Of a DNA stretch of 64,000 nt, positions 7,468 through 16,683 are shown piece by piece. The stretch lies in assembly GCA_027489965.1 (NCBI GenBank), contig JAIXZA010000162.1, forward strand, positions 124,001-188,000, read 5' to 3'. The notes below the pieces were generated by a model that was not told the origin of the DNA, ran no database searches, and saw nothing but the letters and a program-made list of their open reading frames with translations. Origin of the DNA: Verrucomicrobiaceae bacterium (GTDB lineage: Bacteria > Verrucomicrobiota > Verrucomicrobiia > Verrucomicrobiales > Verrucomicrobiaceae). The stretch's first letter is position 1; every line of letters starts with the position of its first letter. The position numbers were made by a program, and so were the translations under genes.

Positions 7468-9132
7468 TTAGTCCTTCGAATTGATGTTGCCCGACTTCCG
7501 AATGGCGCGCATGAGACGCCAGCCGAGGAAGAGGCTGAGAAGATAGCCGATGGCGCCGAAGATGGAAATACCCCAGAGCAGGGGTTTGGCCTCACGACTC
7601 CAAAGCTCCGATGAACCCAGGAAGATGGCGGCGGTGAGGACGCCTAATACCAAACGATTCACGATGGGATCAAGATGACGATGATCGAGATGCACGGTCA
7701 GTGAACCGTCGCGAAACCTAGCCAAAAGATCGACAAGATCACGCGGCAGCGCCGCAATCAAACGATCCCAATCACGATAAGCTCGGCGAGCCCGACGAAC
7801 GATGCGATTGGGAGCAAATCGACGCAACAACATCCGCTGACAGAAAGGCTGCATCAGCTCAGCCAGACTCACTTCTGGACTGAAGCGACGACTGGTGCCT
7901 TCCAGCACGATGATGGTTTTCAACAGCATGGCCAGCGGCGGCGGCAACGTGATGTGATAACGGCGGATGATCTCAATCAACGAACTCAGCGCCGAACCCA
8001 CATTGATGTCACTGAGGGGATGCCCCACAAAGTCCGCCATGAAGTCGTCTAGATCCGCACGCAGTCGATCTTGTGGACAATCATGCGGCACCGAACCAAG
8101 ACGCAACACTTGTTCCGTGACTCGCTCAACATCGTTTTCGACAATGCCGAGGAGCAGAGCCTCGACTTCATCACGCAAGTCGTCATCGATGCGGCCGACC
8201 TGCCCGCAATCCACGACACCAACGACGTTTCCGGGCAGCAAAATCAAATTACCTGGATGCGGATCCGAATGATAGAAGCCGTCGCGGAAGACCATTTCCA
8301 AATACATGTTAGCGCCACGCCGCGCAAACTCAGCCAAATCTTCTCCCGAGTGCCTGAGAGCCTCAATGTCGGTGCCAGGAATGCCCTCAAGTCGATCCAT
8401 TGTGATGATCTGGTGGGAACACAGATCCGCATAGACTCGTGGAATGCAGATATTGGGATCTTCCTGAAAATGCAGCGCAAATTCCTCGAGGTTTCGCTTC
8501 TCATAGGTGAAGTCCAGCTCACGCATCAAGGTGCGCCGAAACTGCCTGACAATGGCCACCGGTTGATAAGCACGCACTGACGCTGACTGACTCTCGATGA
8601 GCTCCGCAAGCAACTGCACGATCTCCACATCCGTAATCACACGGCTCTCGATCCCGGTACGGCGCACCTTCACGGCCACGCGTTCACCACTGGGCAGCAC
8701 AGCTGCGTAAACCTGTGCAATGGAAGCTGCCGCCATGGGCGTCTCATCAAAGGCGGCAAACAATGCCTCCACGGTCGCACCCAGATCTTTTTCAATCAGC
8801 TGGCGCGCTGATTCAGCCGACTCTGCGGGCACATTGGACTGCAATTCCGCCAACTCAGCTGCCATGTCTGGTCCGATCAAATCCGCACGCGTGCTCAGCA
8901 TCTGACCCAGTTTAATGAACGTGGTCCCAAGCTCCGTCATCGCCATCCGAACGCGTGCGGCAGTAGTCACACCCGCCAGAGCTTGGCCATCTGCACTGCG
9001 CAGACGATCATTCAGCCAGGGGTAGTCGAAACTGCCAAAGAGATCTGCCAATCCATATTTACCTAACACCGTGGCAATCTCACCGAGACGCAGTGCATGG
9101 CGCTCGAGTCGAGGAATCAGGTCCAATTTCAT
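7468..9132 (-). CDS. ABC1/AarF/UbiB family atypical kinase-like protein
   Basis: 554 residues, the usual length for UbiB-type proteins, which act as membrane-bound ATPases/kinases supporting quinone biosynthesis or lipid handling. The hallmark KxGQ motif ('FIKLGQMLSTRADL', ~71-84) is present, as are the Ala-rich nucleotide loop 'AAASIAQVYAA' (~131), the lysine in 'VAVKVRR' (~150), the catalytic 'HSDPHPGNL' (~289) and the metal-binding 'VVDCGQVG' (~307, in the DFG position). Two hydrophobic segments close the protein (~500-545), as in UbiB. It starts 37 bases after the upstream rhlE-like gene on the same strand, so the two are probably co-transcribed. The symbol ubiB is not given because the partner quinone genes are absent. 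Confidence 0.9.
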   Translation of the reverse strand: MKLDLIPRLERHALRLGEIATVLGKYGLADLFGSFDYPWLNDRLRSADGQALAGVTTAARVRMAMTELGTTFIKLGQMLSTRADLIGPDMAAELAELQSNVPAESAESARQLIEKDLGATVEALFAAFDETPMAAASIAQVYAAVLPSGERVAVKVRRTGIESRVITDVEIVQLLAELIESQSASVRAYQPVAIVRQFRRTLMRELDFTYEKRNLEEFALHFQEDPNICIPRVYADLCSHQIITMDRLEGIPGTDIEALRHSGEDLAEFARRGANMYLEMVFRDGFYHSDPHPGNLILLPGNVVGVVDCGQVGRIDDDLRDEVEALLLGIVENDVERVTEQVLRLGSVPHDCPQDRLRADLDDFMADFVGHPLSDINVGSALSSLIEIIRRYHITLPPPLAMLLKTIIVLEGTSRRFSPEVSLAELMQPFCQRMLLRRFAPNRIVRRARRAYRDWDRLIAALPRDLVDLLARFRDGSLTVHLDHRHLDPIVNRLVLGVLTAAIFLGSSELWSREAKPLLWGISIFGAIGYLLSLFLGWRLMRAIRKSGNINSKD

Positions 9133-9169
9133 GACCCAGCATACACTCGGAAATCACGCTGTCGAAGAC

Positions 9170-10396
9170 TCACAAGCGAGCTGCGGCTTCACGAAGCTTA
9201 TCCTTCTTGCTCTTACGCCGGCCTTTGATGCCTCCTGTACTCGGAGAAGGCTCTGGGACTAAATCCTTCGGTTCAAAGCCCGGAATCTGTTCTCGTGGCA
9301 GGCTCAGATGGTGACGCTTTTCGATCAAACAGAAATGGGCGTGGGATTCTGCGGTGATAAAACTCACCGCGACACCGACTTCACCCGCGCGACCAGTGCG
9401 ACCAATCCGATGCGTGTAGTCCACGGCGGAGCGCGGTAGATCGTAATTGAGCACCACTGGTAATTGCACAATGTCCAGGCCGCGACCTGCCAAATCTGTG
9501 GCGACAAAGACCTGCACATGCTCGTCTTTAAAATCAGCCAGTGCCTGCATGCGAGCCCCCTGACTGAGTTCCCCATGAAAAGCGACAGCGCTGATGCCGT
9601 GTCGTCTCAGTTTGTCAGCGACATGCTCGGCCGTGTATTGTTTGGCCACAAAGACCAGCACACGAGGCCAGCCTTCCGTCTTGATCAAATGACGAAGTAG
9701 AGGTGTGCGCTGGGCTGTGTCGACTTCGATCGCGCGCTGCTCAATGACAGGCATTTCCGTTGGTGCGCTTTCGACCTCAATCCGAGTTGCCTCATGAAAT
9801 ATCTGGTTCGCCAGCTCCTGCACCGACTCAGGAAACGTCGCCGAGAATAACAAATTCTGCCGATGCTTGGGAAGCAAGGCCAACACACGCGAAAGCTCCT
9901 CGGCAAAGCCTAGATCCAAGAGACGATCCGCCTCATCCAGCACCAGCGCAGCGACCTGATGAAGATGCAAAGCATTGTGATCGACAAGATCCAGCAGGCG
10001 CCCTGGCGTCGCGATGATGAAGTCGGCACCACCCCGAAGCTCCATCATTTGCGGATTGATGGAAACCCCGCCAAACGCGCTCACCACCTTGAGGCGTTCG
10101 GGTAGATGCACCGAACAACGCAGAACTTCCTGGGTGACTTGTGCCGCCAGTTCACGAGTGGGCACTAGGATCAACGTGTGGACTTGGCGTGGCTTCTCGA
10201 TGCGTGTCGCCATCCACTGCTGAATCAGCGGCAACACATAGGCCAGTGTTTTACCTGACCCTGTCTGCGCCGTGACCAGCACGTCCCCACCTTTCAGCAC
10301 CACCGGAATCGCCGCCGCCTGCACGGGAGTCGGGGCCACGTATTGGCTGAGGGCACTGACAAGCGGAGCGGAGAGACCGAGAGAGGAAAAAGGCAT
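9170..10396 (-). CDS. rhlE: DEAD-box ATP-dependent RNA helicase, RhlE-type
   Basis: 408 residues from the ATG at 10396. That start has an 'agga' six bases upstream; a TTG two codons earlier is the alternative. The Q motif lies in 'YVAPTPVQAAAIPVV', followed by motif I 'AQTGSGKT', 'PTRELAAQ', 'TPGRLLDLV', DEAD in 'VLDEADRLLDLG', 'FSATFP', 'VATDLAGRGLDI' and 'HRIGRTGRAG'. The C-terminal tail is short and lysine/arginine-rich ('GRRKSKKDKL'), typical of RhlE-like helicases that remodel RNA in ribosome assembly or mRNA decay. It is first in a likely two-gene unit with the AarF-like gene. Confidence 0.93.
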   Translation of the reverse strand: MPFSSLGLSAPLVSALSQYVAPTPVQAAAIPVVLKGGDVLVTAQTGSGKTLAYVLPLIQQWMATRIEKPRQVHTLILVPTRELAAQVTQEVLRCSVHLPERLKVVSAFGGVSINPQMMELRGGADFIIATPGRLLDLVDHNALHLHQVAALVLDEADRLLDLGFAEELSRVLALLPKHRQNLLFSATFPESVQELANQIFHEATRIEVESAPTEMPVIEQRAIEVDTAQRTPLLRHLIKTEGWPRVLVFVAKQYTAEHVADKLRRHGISAVAFHGELSQGARMQALADFKDEHVQVFVATDLAGRGLDIVQLPVVLNYDLPRSAVDYTHRIGRTGRAGEVGVAVSFITAESHAHFCLIEKRHHLSLPREQIPGFEPKDLVPEPSPSTGGIKGRRKSKKDKLREAAARL

Positions 10397-10611
10397 GGTC
10401 AATCCTATAAGCTCATTCTGGGCTGCATAAAACTTGGATTATAAAGTCACCCAAGAGTCGGTAAAACTGTAACAACAGGCCAAACAACTTCAAACAAGTA
10501 CCTACCTGTTCTACCAGCAGTCGTGTTGAAATCGACTTTCCATTTCACGTCCTACGTGATCGCGATTGGAAATTCCAGAGGCCTTATGGCATATAATCGA
10601 ATAAACACAGC

Positions 10612-11037
10612 ATGACACCTCACATCGACGAAGAGACTTTTGAGTTCAAACGCCTTCCAAACCGGCACATTTTTGCCTGGAGCATTTTGTACACTCTTTA
10701 TCTAATCTTTAATGTTCGCCCTTGGTATGTAGGCATCTCTTTAGCCAGTCTTGTCTCGGGTTATTGGCTTTGGGTATGGCTTAGACCAGCACGTGTTCTT
10801 TCCATTTCAAAAACAGAGATCATCACCACAGGCGGTTTAAAGATTGCTCGAGACCAAGTCCAAGAAATCTCCCCTTCGCCCAAAGGCTTACTTATCGCAT
10901 GGCAAAGGAATGGCTTGGCTCACTACACCGAACTCTTTAAATCTCAATTCGACGAAAACGTTTGGCCAAATCTATATCGAGCTTTAAAAACCTGGGCCGC
11001 TGACCCCAGTCCAAAACAAACTAGTTTGTCAGTGTAA
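10612..11037 (+). CDS. Small two-TM membrane protein of unknown function
   Basis: 141 residues. Two hydrophobic segments lie at ~20-38 and ~42-58, followed by a soluble domain with 'RVLSISKTEIITTGGLKIARDQVQEISPS' (in pieces). Its alternating strands resemble the PH-like/DUF-type domains that follow paired membrane segments in small bacterial membrane proteins. No named family can be assigned with confidence. The composition is A+T-richer than the neighbouring kinase gene. It lies 100 bases upstream of the kinase gene on the same strand, and a link is possible but not shown. Confidence 0.6.
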   Translation: MTPHIDEETFEFKRLPNRHIFAWSILYTLYLIFNVRPWYVGISLASLVSGYWLWVWLRPARVLSISKTEIITTGGLKIARDQVQEISPSPKGLLIAWQRNGLAHYTELFKSQFDENVWPNLYRALKTWAADPSPKQTSLSV

Positions 11038-11136
11038 AGTGAGGAAGATCACACTCTAAAAATCTTTCCTCTGGTATCTGGAGCGATTCTCAGCGTAACT
11101 TTGCAGGCTATCCAGACGATGGATCTAGCCTGATGC

Positions 11137-14100
11137 ATGTCGATTGATCCTCACGATTCTGAAACGCCTCAAACGCCGCCTGAGGTAGAGGCGATGTGTT
11201 TTCCTTCGTTGGAGGAACTGGCACATCTTTTACCTCAATACGAGATGCATGAGATCATCGGGATTGGCGGTATGGGCGCGGTTTATAAAGGCCGTCAAAT
11301 GGCGCTGGATCGCTGGGTGGCCATCAAAGTGCTGCCGGTAGCGGCATCGCAAAATGCGGAAGATACTCAACGCTTTATCACTGAGGCACGAGCCATGGCT
11401 AAGCTGGTGCATCCGCACATCGTGGCAGTGTTTGACTTTGGACAGACCTTTCAGCGCCATCTTTTCCTGGTCATGGAGTACGTGGAGGGCATGGATCTGC
11501 ATCAGCGCACCAGAGCTGGTGAAATCACGCCTCAACGCGCTCGAGAAGTCATCGCTCAACTTTGTGATGCGCTACAATTTGCCCATGATCGCGGAGTCGC
11601 TCATCGCGACATCAAACCCGCCAACATTCTCATTACCAATGATTGGAAGGTGAAAGTGGCCGACTTTGGTCTGGCTCGTGATTTGACGACTCAGCCCAAT
11701 GCGGATGAACCTGAATACGGCACGCCTGATTACACCGCTCCTGAGCGGCTCGTCATTGGTGCCGTCGTGGATCATCGAGCAGACATCTATTCCCTAGGGG
11801 TGGTCATTCATGAAATGCTCACGGGCAAAACACCCGCTGCAGCTGGGCAAGAAACCGGCAAAGGATTGCCAGAGGGCTTTGCAGGAGTCATTACAAAATG
11901 CCTGATGAGCGAGCCTGAACATCGCTATCAAAAGGCCAGTGATGTCAAAATAGCCCTTTTGACCGCCACTTCGGAAAAAGCCATTCAAACAGATGCGATC
12001 CGCAGCCAAGCCTCGGCACAACCTAATTCCGGACCGGCGGTATTTTCGAGCTATCAAGCTCCGCGATTTGGCGGGCTCAAACGTGGACTTGCTTCCGTAG
12101 GCTGGGGATTGGCCTGCGTGCTCGTGGTGAGTGCTTTCGCTTGGTTTTCCCTCAAAGACAAAGTCCGCTTTCAAACAGAGACACCCGAGATCGCAAAGGC
12201 CACTTCCACGCCCGTGATCGTGACGCCAGTTCCAACACCTGAAGCAGTTCCCCCACCGGCTGTCGAAAAACTCGCCACGCCGGCTCCCGCAGCGCCGGCA
12301 CCAGCCATGACTACAGCGAAGGTCACCCAAGAAATGGAAGACCCAACACTCATGCCAAAAGACATGCCAAAGGCAGCGCCTTATAGCGTGCCAGATGGCC
12401 CTGTCGGCGAAGTGGCGAGACTGGTTGGCCATAAGAGTGCCGTTTATGACATCGAACTCCTCCAGGACGAGCACCGTGTTGTCTCTGTCGGCATGGATGG
12501 CACGTTGCGCGTCTGGGATCTACATACCCAGAAGGAGATCCTGCATGTGGATGCAGACATGGATCAACTGCCAAAGCTTCAGGTCAATGCCGATGATTCA
12601 CGCGCCTTGATCTTTAGTGATAAAACAGATCAACTAGCCATGGTGGATCTGACGACGGGTCAGCTCACACAGAAGGTTCAATTTCCTGATGACACCCTAT
12701 CGAATGCGATCCTGATGCCCCAAGCTAAATCAGTGCTGGTCGCAGGGTCTCACAAGGAGGGCACCAACAATCTTTATCTCTGGCAACCCGAAAAAGGAGA
12801 AGAGCTGAAGGCCGTGGAAGGTTATCTGGGACGGCCTTATGGCATGGCACTCCATCCCGATGGAAAAAGTGTCATCATCAATGCCTCCCGCGTTTTAGAT
12901 CCGGAAAAAAACACCTTCAAAGCGGTGAATGACATTTACTCGGCCGAGACGGGGCAATTCACGATCTTGGACGTGAAGAACCTGGGTTACATCACCCGAT
13001 TCTACGAAGTGCGCGGTGCCACAACCTTGCTGGCACGCGGGACGACAACTGTCGTAACCAGCCTGCCGGATCTCTCGGTCAGTCTTTCACTGCCTGCCTT
13101 TAAACCCAATGAGCCAGTGATCCTCACCGGACAAGTCGTTGCTGGCGGGCGACTCCTTTTGACAAGCTGGACGGACAGTACACTCCGCGTCCATGAAGTC
13201 AGTCGTGGTGAAGAGATCTGGCGCCAGACAACGCCTGAGCCAGTCACCGATATCAGTCTCAGTCAAGACCAGCGCTGGGGCGTCTTCAGCACACGCTACA
13301 AAGAGGCCCAAAATCAAACGAAAGGCGATTTTGATCTGCTCGTCTGGCGCATGCCCAACTGGCCTGACTTGCAAAGCACCAGCAGTATCGAATCCACGAT
13401 CACAGAACAGATGACCGATCTTGCGAAGCATGATCCTGAGCTAGCCTCCATGCGGGACAATCTCCGCGCCTCTTTCCCACCACCTAAGGAGGCCGAGTTC
13501 AGGGCCGAAAAACAGAAACTGGACGCTCTTTATGTCGGAGCCCTACGCCGCCAGATTCCAGGCCTGGCGCCGACCGAACAAAATGCCATGAAGCAAGAAA
13601 TCGAAGTCATTGCTTCAGGCACGCCATTACCGGATAAGAGCAACGATTCTTATCTGCCTCAGGCAGTGCAAAAGCTGCGGGGCATCTACCGAAACCAGCT
13701 TCAGACGCTTGCAGATAAAAAAGCGCAATCTTTGGCTAGAGGAGCCCAAACCGTCACCGCTTACCTGAATCCTCTCAAACAAAAACGCGAGGCTGCCAAA
13801 GACCGTCTTGGCGTAGGTCGCATCGTAGAAGTGCTGAAGGAATGGGCTCTAACAAACCCGTCACAAACGGACTCTGAAACCTTACCGACTGGTGCTTCTG
13901 TGTCACCAGCGACAACAACACCGACTCAAAGGCCGGATCGCCCAGGAAGTGTCATCGCGATTCAGCGTGTAGCGCAAAACACCAGCCCCATGATGCCGAC
14001 TCCCGAAGTGGGCCGAGTGCCGCGTGATTTGGGTCCGGTCGTCGCCATCGCCGGCGGCGCAGATCATGTGATCGCCCTGCTTCCGGATGGCCGCCTGCGC

Positions 14101-14826
14101 GCTTGGGGGAGTTGGGAAGGTCAAGCTGCTGCGACGCCAAGCGAGGCTGCGGATATGGTCGAAATAGACAGCACCGATTTGACCGCCCTAGCCCTTCGCA
14201 AGGATGGCCAAGTGTGGTGTTGGAGTGCCAGCACCGCGACGACGCCAACGAAATGGGAAGCCCCTAAAGGAAAGACACCTTTGCACGTTCATGCAGGCCT
14301 CACTCAGACAGGGTATGTCTTGTGCACGGATGGCAGTCTTGAACCTATCGGCTCCATCGATCCTGCTGCACCCACAACGTTAGGCCCCGTGGCCAAGCTT
14401 CAATACATCCCCACTACCGGTGGCTGGTGCGCCCTATTGTCAAAGGGTGGCGAACCCGTCTATTGGGGCCCATTGCAATCGCCGATCACTCCCCTGCCCG
14501 CTGAGCTGCGTGATTTGGTCAGCGTTGGCCTTTCACCCAGCTATGGGGTGGCTCTGCAGAGGGATGGAACCCTGACGGGCTGGGGACAGTTGGCCCAAGA
14601 TCAGCGATTTAGAACCCGCAAATTCACGGGTGGAATCAAGGTCTGTCATGACTACTCAGGCCGAGTCTTTCCCGTGCATCGGTCGGACCACTCCTGGGAA
14701 CTTGCACCAAACCCAAGTATCCCAGAATACATAGCAGAAGATCGCAGTAGCGTGGTCGAAGGACGACTCCGCACCTGCATTGATGCCGTCTTTACCAAAG
14801 AATTCGTCATCGGCTTAAAGCCGTAA
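11137..14826 (+). CDS. Ser/Thr protein kinase with WD40 and RCC1-like domains
   Basis: 1229 residues. A Hanks-type (PknB-like) kinase domain fills ~35-290: glycine loop 'GIGGMGAVYKG' (~40), catalytic-site lysine in 'VAIKVLP', 'HRDIKPANIL' (~155), 'DFGLARD' (~175) and 'TAPERL'. A single transmembrane helix lies at ~316-338, followed by a Pro/Ala/Thr-rich linker. The extracytoplasmic part begins with WD40-like repeats (~425-760, 'LVGHKSAVYDIELL', 'DGTLRVWDL'), continues with a charged helical region (~765-925) and ends in RCC1-like repeats (~965-1229, 'ALLPDGRLRAWGS', 'ALALRKDGQVWCWS', 'VALQRDGTLTGWG'). The kinase thus faces the cytoplasm and two propeller-type sensors face the periplasm. The stop is 11 bases from the convergent mlaA stop. 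Confidence 0.92.
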   Translation: MSIDPHDSETPQTPPEVEAMCFPSLEELAHLLPQYEMHEIIGIGGMGAVYKGRQMALDRWVAIKVLPVAASQNAEDTQRFITEARAMAKLVHPHIVAVFDFGQTFQRHLFLVMEYVEGMDLHQRTRAGEITPQRAREVIAQLCDALQFAHDRGVAHRDIKPANILITNDWKVKVADFGLARDLTTQPNADEPEYGTPDYTAPERLVIGAVVDHRADIYSLGVVIHEMLTGKTPAAAGQETGKGLPEGFAGVITKCLMSEPEHRYQKASDVKIALLTATSEKAIQTDAIRSQASAQPNSGPAVFSSYQAPRFGGLKRGLASVGWGLACVLVVSAFAWFSLKDKVRFQTETPEIAKATSTPVIVTPVPTPEAVPPPAVEKLATPAPAAPAPAMTTAKVTQEMEDPTLMPKDMPKAAPYSVPDGPVGEVARLVGHKSAVYDIELLQDEHRVVSVGMDGTLRVWDLHTQKEILHVDADMDQLPKLQVNADDSRALIFSDKTDQLAMVDLTTGQLTQKVQFPDDTLSNAILMPQAKSVLVAGSHKEGTNNLYLWQPEKGEELKAVEGYLGRPYGMALHPDGKSVIINASRVLDPEKNTFKAVNDIYSAETGQFTILDVKNLGYITRFYEVRGATTLLARGTTTVVTSLPDLSVSLSLPAFKPNEPVILTGQVVAGGRLLLTSWTDSTLRVHEVSRGEEIWRQTTPEPVTDISLSQDQRWGVFSTRYKEAQNQTKGDFDLLVWRMPNWPDLQSTSSIESTITEQMTDLAKHDPELASMRDNLRASFPPPKEAEFRAEKQKLDALYVGALRRQIPGLAPTEQNAMKQEIEVIASGTPLPDKSNDSYLPQAVQKLRGIYRNQLQTLADKKAQSLARGAQTVTAYLNPLKQKREAAKDRLGVGRIVEVLKEWALTNPSQTDSETLPTGASVSPATTTPTQRPDRPGSVIAIQRVAQNTSPMMPTPEVGRVPRDLGPVVAIAGGADHVIALLPDGRLRAWGSWEGQAAATPSEAADMVEIDSTDLTALALRKDGQVWCWSASTATTPTKWEAPKGKTPLHVHAGLTQTGYVLCTDGSLEPIGSIDPAAPTTLGPVAKLQYIPTTGGWCALLSKGGEPVYWGPLQSPITPLPAELRDLVSVGLSPSYGVALQRDGTLTGWGQLAQDQRFRTRKFTGGIKVCHDYSGRVFPVHRSDHSWELAPNPSIPEYIAEDRSSVVEGRLRTCIDAVFTKEFVIGLKP

Positions 14827-14837
14827 CGTTCAAAACA

Positions 14838-15617
14838 TTACTGAGCAGAGGCTGCTTTGCGGTTCTGATAGAAAACGCTGCGAACAGAAACATAGGGATC
14901 CACAGAATTGGCACGTGAGCTATCATACTTTTCGAGCTGATCAGGAAGCGAACGGACCGTATTCACAGCCGAGGGAATCCACTCTGTCTTCTCCGCCCCC
15001 CCGCGCAGCATAAACAGCCAGTTCACGGGATTCAGAGCATAATCACCTGCGAGGCCGACGGCTTCACGAACACTGCTTGGACCAAAGACAGGGAGCACAA
15101 GAAAAGGACCATGACCGATACCCCAGGTGGCCAATGTTTGCCCAGTATCTTCGGTGGGAACATCGACCAACGAAGGGATGTGGTCCGACTGTTTGATGAG
15201 TCCCCCAAAACCTGTAAAGGTGTTCACGCCAAACTTCTGCACTTCCTTACCCGCGCGATCAAACTTGCCTTGAAGGCTGCTATTCACGAAGCGGACAGGG
15301 AATTTGGCATTTTCAAACGCATTATCCACGCCTTGGCGGACCGGCTTTGGCGTCACAGTGGTGTAGCCTTTAGCAATGGGTCGGAAGAGGGCGTTATAAA
15401 TGCCGTGGTTGAGTGTAAACGTGGCCCGATTAAGCGGCTCCAAAGGATCAGAAACCTGAACGGCATCATAATCATCCAAGGCGTCTGTGGCTGTGCCGCC
15501 AGCAGTAGCTGCGGTTGCTGTGGTAGCGGAGGCAGTGGTTGTAGCCGTTTTGGTTGAAGTACAGTCTGCCAAGAAGACAGCGGCAGCCGGCAGGAGAAGG
15601 CGGAAGTTGATTTTCAT
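14838..15617 (-). CDS. mlaA: MlaA (VacJ) family outer-membrane lipoprotein
   Basis: 259 residues. MlaA removes mislocalised phospholipid from the outer leaflet of the outer membrane and passes it to MlaC. The family signature is clear: 'VSDPLEPLNRATFTLNHGIYNALFRPIAKGY' (in pieces), 'FGVNTFTGFGGL', 'TLATWGIGHGPFLVLPVFGPSSVREA' (in pieces) and 'NPVNWLF'. A Thr/Ala-rich linker follows the lipid cysteine. The lipobox reads L-A-D-C, with Asp at -1 where Gly, Ala or Ser is normal, so lipidation may be inefficient. It is last in the mlaE-F-D-C-A operon and overlaps mlaC by four bases (ATGA). Confidence 0.93.
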   Translation of the reverse strand: MKINFRLLLPAAAVFLADCTSTKTATTTASATTATAATAGGTATDALDDYDAVQVSDPLEPLNRATFTLNHGIYNALFRPIAKGYTTVTPKPVRQGVDNAFENAKFPVRFVNSSLQGKFDRAGKEVQKFGVNTFTGFGGLIKQSDHIPSLVDVPTEDTGQTLATWGIGHGPFLVLPVFGPSSVREAVGLAGDYALNPVNWLFMLRGGAEKTEWIPSAVNTVRSLPDQLEKYDSSRANSVDPYVSVRSVFYQNRKAASAQ

Positions 15618-16198
15618 TTGGGGCGGGAGACGGATTGTTCGAGTGAGCTGATGACGGCAGGAGCGCCACCACTTTTAAACTTAGCATCCAACTGCGTGCG
15701 GTAATTGGCGATGAGGCTGACACCTTCAATCACGACGTCCGTGATCTTCCAGCTGCCTTCCTGCTCCAGACGATAGGTGACACTGTAGCGGCTGCCTTGG
15801 TAAACCAACTTGGTCGGCACGTCCACTCGACCTGCGGCAGGGGTTACCGCTGCCAGATAGCTCATCACGGGGCGCTCACCCGGGGTGAACTTGCTGCTGT
15901 AAGTACGGATCACGAGGGTCGTGAAAAGCTGCGTAGCTTTTCGTTGCTGATCAGGCGTGAACTGCCGCCAACCTGGACCCACGGCACGACGCGCCATGGT
16001 TTCAAAACTGATGTAGCGTTGCAGAATCGGACGCACCTTTTCTGCTAGGGCAGATGAATTAGCCGCACGATCAGAAGTCGCCAAAACTTCATCGACAGCC
16101 TTTTTCAAAAACTGCTCTGCCTCGGTTGCAGGCGCACTCCAAGAAATGGATGAGAACGAAAAACAACATACTAGGGGCAATAGACTACGGCGATTCAT
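15614..16198 (-). CDS. mlaC: MlaC family periplasmic phospholipid-binding protein
   Basis: 194 residues with an N-terminal signal peptide ('MNRRSLLPLVCCFSFSSISWSA' region). The MlaC/Ttg2D pattern is present: 'ILQRYISFETMARRAVGPGWRQFTPDQQRK' (in pieces), 'YSSKFTPGERPVMSYL', 'YSVTYRLEQEGSWKITDVVIEGVSL' (in pieces) and 'NYRTQL'. MlaC shuttles phospholipid across the periplasm between the MlaA complex and the inner-membrane MlaFED transporter. The gene is coupled to mlaD and mlaA by four-base overlaps at both ends. Confidence 0.93.
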   Translation of the reverse strand: MNRRSLLPLVCCFSFSSISWSAPATEAEQFLKKAVDEVLATSDRAANSSALAEKVRPILQRYISFETMARRAVGPGWRQFTPDQQRKATQLFTTLVIRTYSSKFTPGERPVMSYLAAVTPAAGRVDVPTKLVYQGSRYSVTYRLEQEGSWKITDVVIEGVSLIANYRTQLDAKFKSGGAPAVISSLEQSVSRPK

Positions 16199-16677
16199 GG
16201 CGCAGGTGCTGGGGTAGAGGGGTTATCCTTGTCAACGCTTCCGAAGGCCATTTTCCCGATCAATCCTTCCAGATCAACTGCTGATTCTGTCATTGTGATA
16301 CGATTTCCTGGGGCCAAATACGTCTCATCGGCTCCTGGAGCCAAGGCAATGAACTTATCGCCAATCAAACCTGTCGTCTTGATTGAAGCCATCGAGTCCG
16401 TTGGCAATTTCACATCGTCAGTCACACGAAAGGAGACAATCGCCGTATAATCCGTGGGCTCCATGCGGATGGACTCGACGCGACCAACCGCTACGCCAGC
16501 GACCACCACGTTGCTGCCCATATTGAGGCCACCGACGTTGGTAAAGCGAGCTTCCAGCGTGTAGGTGCCACCGCCGAGCAGAGAACCTGCACCGAGCTTG
16601 ATGGTGAGATAGGCGACTGCGATGAGTCCGATCAGGACAAAGACACCGACGAGGAGTTCCAGCTTGGTTTGTTTCAT
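16195..16677 (-). CDS. mlaD: MlaD family MCE-domain protein
   Basis: 160 residues with one N-terminal membrane anchor ('ELLVGVFVLIGLIAVAYLTIK', ~7-27, read in pieces). A single MCE domain follows: 'YTLEARFTNVGGLNMGSNVVVAGVAVGRV' (in pieces) and 'ASIKTTGLIGDKFIAL'. MlaD forms the hexameric periplasmic ring of the MlaFEDB phospholipid transporter. The length is normal for single-MCE proteins, and the short Pro/Ala tail is unremarkable. It overlaps mlaC by four bases and begins six bases after mlaF. Confidence 0.94.
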   Translation of the reverse strand: MKQTKLELLVGVFVLIGLIAVAYLTIKLGAGSLLGGGTYTLEARFTNVGGLNMGSNVVVAGVAVGRVESIRMEPTDYTAIVSFRVTDDVKLPTDSMASIKTTGLIGDKFIALAPGADETYLAPGNRITMTESAVDLEGLIGKMAFGSVDKDNPSTPAPAP

Positions 16678-16683
16678 GAGAAA

